NCBI GenBank assembly: GCA_014898415.1
Contig: RCTD01000009.1
Location: 558,001-622,000 of the forward strand
Direction: 5' to 3'
Length of the DNA stretch: 64,000 nucleotides
DNA from: Stromatinia cepivora
Taxonomy: Eukaryota; Ascomycota; Leotiomycetes; Helotiales; Sclerotiniaceae
The position numbers and the translations under genes were made by a program. Positions 11,864-23,900 of this stretch are shown here, piece after piece. How positions within the stretch are numbered: the first letter of the stretch is position 1; each line of letters begins with the position of its first letter. The notes under the pieces are model-generated. The model had not been told where the DNA came from. It saw only the letters and a list, made by a program, of their open reading frames with translations, and made no database searches.

Positions 11864-12532
11864 ATGGCCCGACAAATCACACCTCTTCAACAAGCGTATC
11901 TCGACGCCTACGCCGCCGCCTGTGCCTTAGTGCCTCACAACCTCCGCCAAACTGTCATCTTGTTTGGTGGCGCCGCGAGCACCGCCCATGGTATCCTAGA
12001 CCGGAAAGCCAAAGACGTTGACATTCTTGTCGGCGTCGAGGCTCTAGCGATCCTGGACGATGCGATCATCAATATGCGGGAGGGCTCCCACAGGGACACC
12101 AATGGGTCCATTAAGTGGGACAAATTGGACTCTCTGAACAACAAACTCTTCGAGGTCACTGTCGAACTCGTTGAATTGGGAGGTCCATTTGTACCACGGA
12201 TTCCGGAGGTTGTCAGTTTCGGGGAAGGGTATGTTGTTACCCTCGCGGAACTCGTGCGGTTGCGGTTGCCTACGCTTGTTAATAGGGGTGATGAGTCGGA
12301 CCACATTGACTTCGGACTTCTCCTCTCCTGGGCATCCAATACGGAAATCAAACTCCCCCCTATTGGAGAGGAAGAAGGGAAGTCAATGTTTGAGGCAGTG
12401 ATGATGCATGAGGGATCTCGAGATACGGAGAGGCTGTTTATGGATGTTCTGGGGTCGTTTGAGTTGAGAGGGGTTTGGTATGATGGTTGGGTTGGTTATG
12501 TACAGGAGATGGGATTCAAACCAGCTTTATAA
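11864..12532 (+). CDS. Nucleotidyltransferase-fold protein
   Basis: This is a 222-aa intronless protein with the hallmark of the nucleotidyltransferase fold: GGAAS at residues 35-39, an intervening HG and basic turn (HGILDRKAKD), and DVD at 51-53, which would be the two metal-binding acidic residues. A third acidic strand may lie in the VTVELVELG region (about residues 95-105). Such minimal or AbiEii-like NTase proteins transfer nucleotides to proteins, RNA or small molecules. In fungi they are mostly uncharacterised and patchily distributed. The GC content is higher than that of the flanks. No partner or operon-like context is evident. The function is unproven and the fold call rests on the GG...DxD pattern. 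Confidence 0.7.
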   Translation: MARQITPLQQAYLDAYAAACALVPHNLRQTVILFGGAASTAHGILDRKAKDVDILVGVEALAILDDAIINMREGSHRDTNGSIKWDKLDSLNNKLFEVTVELVELGGPFVPRIPEVVSFGEGYVVTLAELVRLRLPTLVNRGDESDHIDFGLLLSWASNTEIKLPPIGEEEGKSMFEAVMMHEGSRDTERLFMDVLGSFELRGVWYDGWVGYVQEMGFKPAL

Positions 12533-15500
12533 ACTTTTTACCACTTAAACTTTGAGTTTAATGCACGCCGTGAACACTGTGACTGTTGATTGCCATGTAT
12601 TGTCTAAGACTTTATACGCCATCCAGATTCTAAATCTTACTCTCCCAGCCGAAGCTTTCCGAATAAGAATTGACGATTCGCTGACCATTCGTTGTGACAC
12701 CCGCGCGCTTCAACATTGGAAGTATCGTAAAATATGTCTGGAGTGTTTTCATCATCATATCATTTCACCAAGTTCTAAATCCCGGGGCCGCCTGAGCAAA
12801 AGTGACCTAAAGCATATGTTGTACGTGATTTGATTCCAGCATAGTTCTCGGACTGCTCATAGAGACTTTACTCGGAGAATGCTAATAACGCCATGGCTGA
12901 TGTTCTGCATGATGACTGTGGCTACTTAACTCTCTACTGTGGTTGAACCGACTTTGACTCATCCATAATCACAGCTGCTCCAGGACGATAAGAAGTTTAA
13001 TGACTCTTCCGTATCTGATAGTTCAGACACTGCTGGGACAATGGTGAAAATACAACAAAATTTTAACCACATACTCGCTGCTGGAAATGTTCCATGGCCT
13101 GTACGCATTTTGACACTTGCCGAGTCCAGTCTAACATAAGATTCGACAATCAAATAGCCTCTTAGGCTTGTGCTGCGGTGCGTGAGATTATAGAAAACCC
13201 CGTTGATTGGGAAAGTGATTGTTCCACCTTCTGAGCGAGCTCCAAATCTGCTTTGATTTCGGGGCATCACAATCATATTGATATCTAGGGGATATTGAAT
13301 GACCACAGGAACCAGATACTCAAGTAATTAAAATGCCGTCGCATTACAATCTGCCATGAATGAAACTAGATACTGCTCTCACCTCGAACTCATAGGACCG
13401 TCCAGGTATTCTAAAAGGGCGTACAAACACACCCACTATGATGGATTGACCATTTAGAAAAATTGCGACTTGCATATATAATCACTTTCTTAGGTTGAAG
13501 CTTTCCTCTAAGGGTAGTGCATATATTCCCCAGTCGTCTCTGTATACGCTTTGCGCATGTACCATGTGCGAATCAAAACATGCTGCCGACTGTGGAAGGG
13601 CACGGAATCAATGGTAGGATTTAACCATTTTGAATAACCTCATCGCCATCATTCATTATGGTCTTCGGCAGAAATGTGGCACCCAGTGTCGAGGTATGGT
13701 AAAACATGTCGAGCCAATCTGTTATGCCAAAAAATTGATCGCGAACTATCGCTTTCTCCAAGAAAGATATCTTCCGATATCATCGCTCAAAGCAGCATAA
13801 GTTATGAGCTGAATCCACGTCTTATTTTCCTGTCGTTGAACTGAAATCCAATCCAGCAATCCAATTCCTGCCATAAAGTATATTCCATCTCAGCCTTACA
13901 ATAGCTTCACGAATAGCTTGCCACTGGGGATTCCAATTTGTCGATTGCGTACTAGGTAATTAAAATTAGAACCTGGGATATGGAAGGGTTGCGTCTAGTA
14001 GCACAAATGAATTGTTTCGCAAACCTTGCAGCAGAGATGTGATCATCCTGGAAAGTCCAAATCTGCCAGCTTCTGGGCAATAAAATGGGGAAAGTAGTCG
14101 CAAAACGCCGAAGTGTCCAGGTGTAGACAGTAATTACGCACCTGCAGACAATTATCGCCCAATCTGCTATGTATCGGGAGTGATACTCTTTTCGCCTTGA
14201 TCTCACCGTTTGCCCAGGAAAGTTGCGCGCAGGCTCATCATAATAGACTTATGATTTTGCTCGCAGTGAATCAGAAATTTTCTTTCTCCCAAAAGCATGG
14301 CTCTCATCTCATAATTGTCACATGTATTCACTTGCCCTCAACCAAGCATTCCTCGCTCATGTGCTGTAGACGGATGTGCGGATGTTGACTCTGGCGGTGC
14401 ATTCGGAGTGTGAGAGTAGCGGACTCCACAGCAGGGTTCGTCCATACTATATAGACTCATTGCAATCGACTAATGTGATTTGTATATGCGTGAAAGAAAT
14501 AGGAAGTTTCCAGGCCCATTGGTTGTTTCGAGCCTCTGAACATCGAAGTTGTACCACAATTCTCAGTTGCGGGATCCGACTTCTGCGAGGTATAAATGAC
14601 ATCTTCCAGTATCAATCGTTCATACTAATGTAGCTATGAGTAGAATCCACGTTCTCATTCCCTGTCGTGCTCGCCAATAACTTCAAACGTCGTCAGCTGG
14701 TAAGATCCGAATCACCAAAACTCACGCCGATATCACTGAAAATGAAATTTCTGGCCAAAAGATCCTCGCAGACCTGGCGCGTATAGTTGCCATTGAGCTG
14801 AATCTGCATACCAATTTTCAGGTTCTCAGAAACGTTGTTGGTGTTGTAATGGTGGTTCTCTTTTTCGGCGATGTTCAAAACCCTCAAAACGTTCGTCGCA
14901 CGACGAGCCAAGCAATTGGAAATCGTAATACCTCCAAAACCCGATCTCAGAAACTTATCAAACTTTGCTATTATACTAAATAGTATCTTCTCAGTCTATA
15001 CCCAAAGTTTTAAAAACTTCTGATGCCTAGATTTTCCATAATCATAAAATGAAGGATTTTCCGCCTTCATCTGGCCAATGGCAGACCTTCCACGTGATGA
15101 TTTTGTGCGTCCAAAAAGTATTGTTGCACGTCTGAGGGACATATGAAAAATGGGGCTTTTTGACAAAGTAGAATTTTTTTTGTAGATATAGAAAGCTCTC
15201 GACAGCGCGATTCTAGGAAAACTATCAGCGTTCAAATCCGAAGACTAATTGAGGCAGGGGAGCTAGGGGCGTTTTTGATGGTTTTGAAGTCGGTTTGTTT
15301 ACTTGCGGTTATCATCCCGACAAAATCTTCGTCTGATGCCGATTTCTTCATTCACTTGCACGGCACAATTTGATGCACCTCGGTATCTTTTCAACCGGTC
15401 TATCCAGTAAGGTTTTCGAGCTCGGAATGGATTGATTACTGTCGACGTCACTCATATCAAGACTCAGACTCATACCCCCGCCTCCCAAATTTCATCCACT
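12533..15500. other. Gene-poor region with possible decayed coding fragments
   Basis: No complete gene could be supported in 3 kb. On the minus strand, about 14693-14985 has a fairly long open stretch (GFGGITISNCLARRA, then GNYTRQVCEDLLARNF) that reads like the end of a protein but matches no family I recognise. Another open stretch lies at 12959-13306. Either may be the relic of a decayed gene. No tRNA or tandem repeat was seen. Confidence 0.4.
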
Positions 15501-16052
15501 TCAGACTTCACTCAGCAAACCACTCTTGATATTCAAGAAGAACCCTCTAACAGTGACATCCTTTCTCATCCACGGATGTTCTTTCAAAAACCCTCACACA
15601 TCATCTCTACAGCTCTCCTTGATACTATCTTCATCCGTCATACATACAAAATCAAAGTTCTCAAAATCAATGCTTTCCTTTCCCGCCTCATTTGAACCTA
15701 CTCTCTCCCTTAATCTTTGCCGGATATCCTCATTCGTCATATATGTAAGACCGCAATCCTGATGATGTACCACAATTACTTCATCGATACGGAGAAGACC
15801 ATCCAACGCTAAGATATAATGAACGCAGTGGCGAGTATGTCCGCCTGCATTGCGGATGCTCACCACTTCTCTACCGTGCGTATTGATTTGGAGGAAACTC
15901 TCTGGAGCTGCTCGATCATCGAAGCAACTAATAACGATGGTGTGGGCGCCTTCAATGGTCGCTTCGTTTCTTATTAATGGTCGAGGAGTATGCCCTGGAC
16001 CGGCGAATGCTCTGTTGCGCTCGAGAAGCTCTTCTATTGTGACTGTAGGCAT
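15501..16052 (-). CDS. Beta-class carbonic anhydrase interrupted by an in-frame TGA
   Basis: This is a beta-carbonic anhydrase, which reversibly hydrates CO2 to bicarbonate using zinc bound by two Cys and one His. The start at 16052 gives MPTVTIEELLERNRAF. The zinc Cys and the Asp/Arg dyad are in CFDDR, and the HxxC pair is in VVHHQDCGLTYM. The reading frame stops at a TGA at 15594-15596 after residue 152. Translation in the same frame continues for 30 codons with clear family-like sequence (GFLKEHPWMRKD, then RGFFLNIKSGLLSEV) to a second TGA at 15501-15503. Full-length small fungal beta-carbonic anhydrases end with that kind of segment. So the gene is either truncated by one substitution, read through, or misread at one base. 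No intron fits, because it would remove the conserved tail. Confidence 0.85.
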
Positions 16053-18940
16053 GGTTATGGTTGTGATTTCGTCTACGTATGTAAGTGTTGAAGGCAGGGC
16101 TGTTGAGAGACTTGCTCTTCTTCCTTGGTTGACTTCATATACTCAATTACGATGACAAAGGCACTAGAGCTCACGCAAACAGGTACGTGATCATAAGAGG
16201 AGTCTAGCAAAACTTCTCGCAAGTAATCAACTCCGGGCGTATCATTTCACTGATTACCTTTGATTTTTCTTTTTTTGATAATCTACGGTCTCATGCAACT
16301 GATTACATGTTATGCCATCACACCTATAGATATCCCATGAACTCGCTAGTGCTTTATTAGCAAATACATTTGTTGCAGGATAATCACCGCAAAGCACTCA
16401 TATGCAATATTACATATGAATGTGCAGTATGTCTGTGAGGTGAGAGGGGGGGCCTAGGATTCAAGGCTTGACAATGCAACGATGATTACCATTAGTTTCG
16501 AGCATGATTAATTTCACTCGAGTTTTATCTACTTGCTTGCATACAGATCACAGAGGTACAAGAGTCCGAAGTGCACGCCAAATCGGTTCTAGACTTTTCC
16601 AATTTAAAAGAAGTTGCGAATCTTCGGGCACAGCCAAACGACCTGAATGGGGCTGGAAATTCTACATGGATATGATATTTGAGATACATTCAACATCTCT
16701 AATGGCTTCAATATTTCCAAGAGAAGTGGATTTTATAAACGAATCCAACAAACAAAGATCTCTCATGACTGAATTGCAGTCCAGACTATTGGAAATCCTG
16801 GTAGTACCTCAATTTCCAAACGCTTCCAAACAAATCAAAATATATGTAGGCTATAGTGTTAAATCCCGAAGCTTAGCAAGCTGATGATTATAAATTATAG
16901 CATGAGGGTAAGATTTTCACTGGGTAAGCACAGCAATTGATGCATTTGTGATACGTTCGTTTTGGATATTCAATAAATTCCCAAGTGGTAATTCACAAAG
17001 GTCCTATTGGGCGGAATAGGGCAGAATATTATTTGTATTAGTGGATAAATGAGCTGCAGAAGTATGGATTGATGAACAGAAAGCACTGCTGTACTTGTGT
17101 GTAGTATCATGCATGTACCTCTAACGAGGCGGAGGGGATACCTAAGATTCAAGTGTTGGCTGTGTGAAAATCTGTCTATCTAATTGCATCCTATGCCGGG
17201 GAATAAGAATATGCACCGGGCTCATACTTCTCTTGATATGAATGACGATGACAAAAAATCCATTGAACGAAATGAAGTCCCACAAACAAATTTTTGACTA
17301 GTGTGAAGATTAGTATAAAGAATAATCTCAATTTGGTTCTCTGTAGTCATTTAACATTTGCTACCCAAGAACCTTATCAACTCTTGTGTCCTTAAATGGG
17401 GATTTTCCGATGGAAATAGTATGCTGATGCATAAAATTCTTGAAAAACTGAATGTCCTGATGGTAAATAAGTTCTGAACCAAGGGATCTGGTGGCAGAGT
17501 ATGCTGCAAATATACCCAATTCGGGGCGGAAGGAATGCACCGAATGTCGATCCGATCCTCCTTCTCCTCGTCGCCAATCTTGCTTATTGATAAGAATCTT
17601 CGCCAATGCCCGCAAAAGGTTTGGGGTGGTCTAGAATGAAACACTTTTCGATAGAGCTATCGAGTCTAGAGTTTTTCTATTTGTTTTCGAGGTCTGGACC
17701 TAGGTTGACTGGTGGATGATCGATCATTATGTTGGAGGGTTCGAGGTCATTGTGACGATCGACCTTGCCCGCTGGAGAGAGTGAGGGCTAGAAGGGTTGG
17801 ATTGGTGAGATTGTCAGCAAGCAACGGCCTCCTCGAATGAGCTTCATCTGTGGACGGTCAATAGCGAGGATGCCCCATCAAGGATGCTAATCTATTCCTC
17901 GAACCGGATCTCACTTATTGGCGATAGGTCCTCGCTATTGCGAACCTCGTCCGGAGCTTTTCCCCCTCGAGTTGATCGCATATTGATTGCGACATATTGG
18001 AAGCAGCTAGCTCGTGGAACAGCTCCTATTAGTGGATGTGGATGAGCCAATGAAACTGCGGCGGAGCCAGAGCCTGCCGGAAGGAGTGGAGTTGCTGAAG
18101 AACCGTTCAATGGATGTTAACCTCGAGCTTCAGCTCTGGCTTGTTGCATCTGCAATTCCTTTCCAGCATAGGTGGAGTGGCGTAGCGTAGCGTACCAATA
18201 GGTCCCAAATTGAAATTTGGAATCGATTGAATATCCTCCATGGACGGATCTGGGTTAATCTCTGTGAAGTCTTTCCTGCGGCGGAAAGTGCGTTGTTTAC
18301 TTGGTGACTACATTCTAGTAACTGCTTTATGTTCCTATTTCAAAACTTGAGTAGTTGTCAAATTGTACACACCAACACTTTTACCATAATTTATTCAAAC
18401 ATTGTCACACATTGCGAGGAAGCTAATCTAGCATAGGAGGGTAGTAGTTTCTTGTTTACTTCTATAACATTTATATAGAAGTAGATCCTCCTCTCCTCCT
18501 TAAGCTATCATCCTCCACTCCCGCTCCTCAATTTGGTATAGAAGGCGTGTAATAGGCCTCTGGACCGCGAAGCTCTATAAAATCCAAATAACCTCTAGGC
18601 TTAATAGTTCTCGACTGCGGACTTTTATGAAGGAAAACAAATAGCTTCTAGGCTTGATATATCTCTAGACTGTGGATCTTTATGAATATAAATAAACAGA
18701 TAGCCTCTAGGCTTCATAGGTCTTTGGACCGTGAATATTTGTAGAAAGAAATGAATAGCCTCTGGACCGCAAATTTTTATGGAGAAAAATAAATAGCCTC
18801 TAGGCTTAATAGATCTTTAGGTCGTGATCCCATATAAGGGCATATAAAACGAATAATGTACAGGCTGATATGATTTTAGTGCAAGCCACTGTAATCTTGA
18901 AATTGAACCAGGGGGAACAATGGTAAAGCTCGACCCCAAG
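16053..18940. other. Gene-poor region with minisatellite
   Basis: No gene is supported in 2.9 kb. The open stretches at 16504-16884 (+), 17351-17644 (-) and 17892-18110 (-) have no family features. Another copy of the dispersed GACTGCAGTC-type motif lies at about 16785-16812. The degenerate tandem array listed separately occupies 18551-18835. Confidence 0.5.
18551..18835. repeat. Degenerate minisatellite, about 40-60 bp unit
   Basis: Five to six imperfect tandem units each begin with ATAGCCTCTAGGCTT and continue with a TCTGGACCGTGGATTTTTATG-like half and an A-rich end (starts near 18551, 18588, 18641, 18700, 18754 and 18792). Two units (18551 and 18754) lack the same roughly 20 bp between CCTC and TGGACC, giving short and long unit classes. 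Confidence 0.8.
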
Positions 18941-19820
18941 TTAAGCATCGGTGGCTTGTTGTCGAAGCTTAGCCTCGAGGCATTGGATGCGGCTAAGAGC
19001 GTGATCTCGTTGTTGTTCAGTCGCAATTCGAGCATCCGCGGCTCCTACAGCCAAATTGGCATAGCAAGTTCCGCGCCTGTGAGCTTCAATTGCTACGGAA
19101 TTTTCTATAACAAGAGCCTGGTCTCTTTCGTCATCATATTCCTCAATTTTTCGGACAACCTGTCGTATTAACGCGGGGCTCCTGAGAATGTTAAGTGACT
19201 TAAATGTACGGATGATTTGACGCATTCGAAGATGGCGTCGTGCTCCCTGCTCAATTCGTGCGGGTGCTGGAGCATTGGCTGCCTGTAAAAGTGCGACTCT
19301 GCGAGCTGCGTACTGCTCATCTCGTAGTTTCTGGGCTGGACCTACACCAGGGAACAGGTATTGTGGATGCCCCATAATGAATGTCATATCTTCTATGACT
19401 ATAATCAATTCATTAGTTTCTATGAAATGGTACGATCCAAAAGTGTAATTACTTATAGCAATATCGCCAAACATCACGGTCGAGGATAAAATTGTACACA
19501 TGATGGGCCATATTAGGATTCTTACGTATAATGCGTTGGTGGATGAGCCTAACTATTTGATTTAAGTCACCGCCAGTCATGTTGCCATGAACTTGGGACA
19601 GGCCATGAGTGACCACAAGGTCATGAGGTTGTTTCAATGTGGGAGAATAGGTCCAGGTTGGTGAATTTGCCATATTGGCAGGATTTATTGCTTTTAGCGG
19701 ATATGTTGCCGTAATGGTGAAGAATTGATTGTTTGATTGTTGGCAGAAAAGAGTCCGTTGCTGCTGCTGTTGTTGTGATGGTGTAGAAGTTGATGTTATT
19801 TTTGAAGTTAAGAAAGTCAT
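18941..19820 (-). CDS. Hypothetical protein, two exons
   Basis: I do not recognise this protein. Exon 1 (19526-19820) ends at a strong GTAAGAAT donor. Exon 2 (18941-19398) follows an ACTAAT branch point and a TTATAG acceptor. AG sites at 19393 and 19390 are alternative acceptors in the same phase. The product is about 250 aa. It has a poly-Gln tract (residues 16-21), a region GGDLNQIVRLIHQRI across the splice, then MTFIMGHPQYLFPGVGPAQKLRDEQ, and a long Arg/Ala/Glu-rich helical, probably coiled-coil C-terminus that ends with LEAKLRQQATDA. There is no signal peptide or membrane segment. A downstream ATG (MANSPTW, 19673) is a possible start. The matching splice phase and helical composition argue that it is a real gene, probably lineage-specific. 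Confidence 0.55.
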
Positions 19821-20975
19821 TGACTTTGGATTACTTTAAAATTGTTAGCTTGATCTAGCCCTGTCCGGGATATACGATTTAATCGATGAATTGTGAGGGT
19901 TTTATTTCTATTTCCTATTTGGGTAATTTATCCCGATGGTGCCTTCCAAGGTTCTCACTAACTTCTGATTCACCCTTAACTTTAAGAAATTCTGAGTGCA
20001 GTAAAATACATACGTTGTTATACATACAGACACAATGCGAATCACTTTATGACAGTTATGATAAAATAACTGCAGCCTTTATTATTTGCAAGCTAAGAAG
20101 TACACAAGCTGGATGGCTCGGATTTCTAGTGAAATGGTAAAAATCTGATGGTTTATATTTCTGATGAGAAAGTAGGAACCTAATAGGTTTAGAATTGCTG
20201 ATACAATAAGATCTGGTGACCAAAACGGTGCCCACAGCCGCTGCCCCTTCTCCTCCATGTCCGTATTAGGACGTGACTTCCTCCTTGAATTTTCTCTTTT
20301 TCGTGGGAGGGTTCTGTGCCAAAGCATCAGCTCTTCCTGGATGAGTTTCTGGTCTAATGTTGCCATCCGAGACTGAAAGAAATAGGACTTGGGCTGCAGC
20401 TGCCACAGCTACAAGAGCTTGTTTACTACAGCTCTGAAAGAGGTGGCTTGTAATTAATGTACCGCTTAGCCCTGCTCATTGTTGTGAACCGTCATGAGCT
20501 GACGGCCTCCATTGGAGAATGAGTCCTTGGTGTGTTGGATTCGATGGATAAACCGTGGAATTGTTTCATCTACTCTAGGCAACCCCAAATATGCGAGAAG
20601 CGCTGTTATGTGTGGAGCCGAAGCGACAATAATAACCAGTAGTTGAGTATTCTCAATTCCCAAGAAGCTTAGCGCACTGTGCAAATTCTTGAACTAATTG
20701 TATCAAGGTATTTCAAAGCAATAGCCTAATTAGGATATGGAGACTATATTTCGAGAAACCAGACCTAAGAAGGTTTCTCTGGTAAGTCACTTCACGATTG
20801 TAGCAGTAATACCGAAGTCTGGAAAGAATAAAATCCATAAACCATAAATTCCCAAACTCCAAAACCACCTATCCAAGAAGCTGCAAGAATCTTCAAGAAG
20901 CTCTAAATGTTATCTAAACCCGTGCCTCTAATAAAATTTCGCCAAATCAATCAAATTTATCACCAGCCTCAATCT
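19821..20975. other. Intergenic region downstream of the NRPS, with a possible pseudogene
   Basis: This 1.15 kb separates the hypothetical gene from the NRPS 3' end. Apart from the possible relic at 20240-20710, I see nothing that looks functional. Confidence 0.5.
20240..20710 (-). pseudogene. Possible degraded coding remnant
   Basis: On the minus strand one frame gives QLVQEFAQCAKLLG and another continues it with ENTQLLVIIVASAPHITALL and LGLPRVDETIPRFIHRIQ. This suggests one frameshift near 20660. A further open piece (20240-20440, ending in KKRKFKEEVTS) could be a last exon. No start codon or recognised domain ties the pieces together, so this is only a suspected relic of an unknown gene. 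Confidence 0.25.
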
Positions 20976-23900
20976 CTACCAACCACTCAAAACCTCCACC
21001 CTCTTCCCAAAATAACTCACAGACGCCGCTCCTCTCCCATCCTTCTCCATCTCTACATTCCTCTTCTTAATCCCCAAATTCTTCTTCACCTCTTCCATCT
21101 CCATCCCTGCAATCAATCCCCTAATAGCCTCAAATACCACCGCTTCAAACGCCCCAATCTCAGATTTCGACACACATTTCATATCATACTCTAATCTCAA
21201 CGCAATCGCATCCTCAGAAAGCACCGAGAACTCAACCAATAGCGCAAATTTGCTGCCTTCGGTGTAAGTAACCAGGGGATCCACACCTTCAATCATAGTC
21301 TTAGGAGTGCGATTATCGTGGAAAGTTACCATAACGTCCAGGAGAGGATGATTTGGGAAATGCGTTTTGGTAGAAGTGGCGCTGAGGATTTGATCCCAGG
21401 GCATAGCGTGCGCAATGGCTTCTTGACTCGAGGTTTGCACGGTGCGGAGGAAGGAGGCGGTGTTTGTGGATTGAGTGGAAGGGTGGCGGATACGGATGGG
21501 AAGAGGCTCGAGGAATAATCCGACGGTTTCGAGATCTTTGGCTCCGCGGTTAAAGTATGGGCCTCCCAATACAATGTCGACGTCATTTTGGTCGTGTTGG
21601 AGGGAAAGCGCTACAGCACCAAGAGCCAATTGGTGGAGTGTAACTTTTTGTTCATCTGTAAATGTGAGAATTTGACGCGTGAGATCTTGAGGAAGCTTCG
21701 TAAGGCGTGTACGACCTGCGTATGTGGTACGTTCTGGAAGATTGGGAAGAGTATAAGTTTGTGATGCCCCATGGAGATATTCTTTCCACCATTTCTGCTC
21801 GGCTGGTGTGGCTGTGGTGCTCCATTGTGTGGTATCCATATACGTATGCTCGACAGGTTGTAACGAGCCACCACTATAAAGAGTAGTGACTTCCTTGAGG
21901 AGAACTTCGAGGGATGTTAAATCTGCAATGATATGGCTCATGGATGCAAGCATTGTGTTTCGGGAGAGGAAAACTCGAATGGGATGTTGACGTTCCAAAT
22001 CAAAAGGTCGGTTGCATTCTCTCCAGAGACCAAGTTTGTTGACTGTCTTGATCTGAGGTGGGAATCGATCATAACCTCTTCGTACACCTCCTTTTTGTCC
22101 GGTCCTGACATATCTGCATCGAAGAATACGATGGCGTGTTAGTACCGTGTTCCATGCTGAGATGAGTTTGTCGGTATCAACCACGTTACTATCAATTGAG
22201 CAGGCGTAGGTAACATTGAATGAGGAAGTTCCGACATTCAATCTATACTTCTCCCACCATTCACGCTCAATAGGTGACACTCTATATTTTCCCAGTGGTA
22301 TCAAACCATCATTGTCGTCAACAGGTTGAGCTTGAGCACGAAGATTATCGATGATCTTTGCCATCTCGAATAGATTGGCCGATTGCATGATATGTGAAAC
22401 TGTCATCCTTACATGGAATATATCAGAGAGTTTGCTAGCAAGACGAAGTTGCATAACGGAATGGCCCCCAAGCGAGACAAATTCCGAGTCTCTAGTAATC
22501 TCTACATTAGGCTCGAGTCCCAATAATTCCTTCCATGCTTCGGCGATCCTAGCTTCAGTTGAACTTTCAATCTTCTTTGGTGCGGCCTCCTTTTCCACCA
22601 GCGTCAAATTGGTAATAGCCTTATAGTCCAATTTTCCAGCTGGTGTCATGGGGAATTTCTCCACAGCCATAAATACTCTAGGAACAGCGTGAACAGGTAG
22701 GACCTTGGTAACCTTTGCTCTGACCTTCGCAATATCCAGTGTCTCAGGTTGAACCATAGCAACAAGGTAATCGCCCTTCTGACAAATAGCAATACCCGAA
22801 CATTCCGGAACAGCCTCCGCAACACGAATTTCCAAATCATTAAGGTCAAGACGGAAACCACGCAATTTGATTTGTCGATCATTGCGCCCTAGACATTCAA
22901 CTTCACCAACTCGATTGAAATATCCTCGATCACCGGTTCGATACATCATTTCACCTTCGCGGTTGCAGATAGTGTCTGGGAGGAATCGTTCGGCGGACAT
23001 TTGTGGCATGCCGATATATCCACGCGCGACTTGCACACCAGCGAGATAGATTTCTCCAATCACACCGGGTGGGAGAAGCTGTTGGTTTCGATCGAGGATG
23101 TAGACACGAGTAGTGGGGTTTGGAGCCCCTATGTTAACCGGTTTTCCGGGAAGTAGACGTTTGATGGTGGCTCCGCACGTGGCTTCGGTAGGACCGTACA
23201 TGTTGTAGAGATTCTTGACACTGGACCACACATCATTTACGTGCTGTGGTACAGGCTCGCCGACAAGATATACGTTTCGCAGCATGGGGAAGTCTTCTGG
23301 ATCTAGAATGTTGGCGATAGATGGGGTTAAGATTGCAGCGGTAGATTTTTCCAAATGGGAAAATGGATGAATGCCATCAGCTAACACAATGGTAGCACCA
23401 TAGCTTAGAGCAGAAAATATCTCATGGATACTTCCATCAAAGGCCGGAGACATCAATTGAGAAATTCTTTGACCAGGCAGCGCGAAAAGTCGAACAGCAA
23501 GATCCTTTTGAAATGCTACAAGTCCTTCATGACTACACATGACACCCTTAGGTTTACCCGTTGAACCAGATGTAAAGCAGAGATATGCATTATCCGCAGG
23601 TCTTGGTGTTTGTCTTGGAGCGACCGCCAGCGAGCTTGGCACAGGTAATTGAACTAGATCCTCAACCGAAAGACACAATTTGCATGATTCAGGCGCAATA
23701 CCCCGTTGAGATGATGCTGGTGTCAAGAAGAGCTTTCCACCAGCAGTCTGAAAATTGGCTTCACGAATATGTCCCGGCAACGCCGCATCTTGTGCCGAAT
23801 ATACCGCGCCAGATTTCAGAATACCATAGATGGCAACAAGCCAGTTGATACTTCGATCCGCATGAACGCAGACAACATCTCCCGGTTGAACGTACTTAGA

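Noticed and set aside
16504..16884. 126-codon open stretch as a gene
   Set aside because: It has no recognisable domain or splice context, and it overlaps a dispersed repeat motif.
19449..19525. Continuation of exon 1 of the hypothetical gene through to a stop at 19449
   Set aside because: The GTAAGAAT donor, the ACTAAT branch point and a phase-matched second exon favour splicing.
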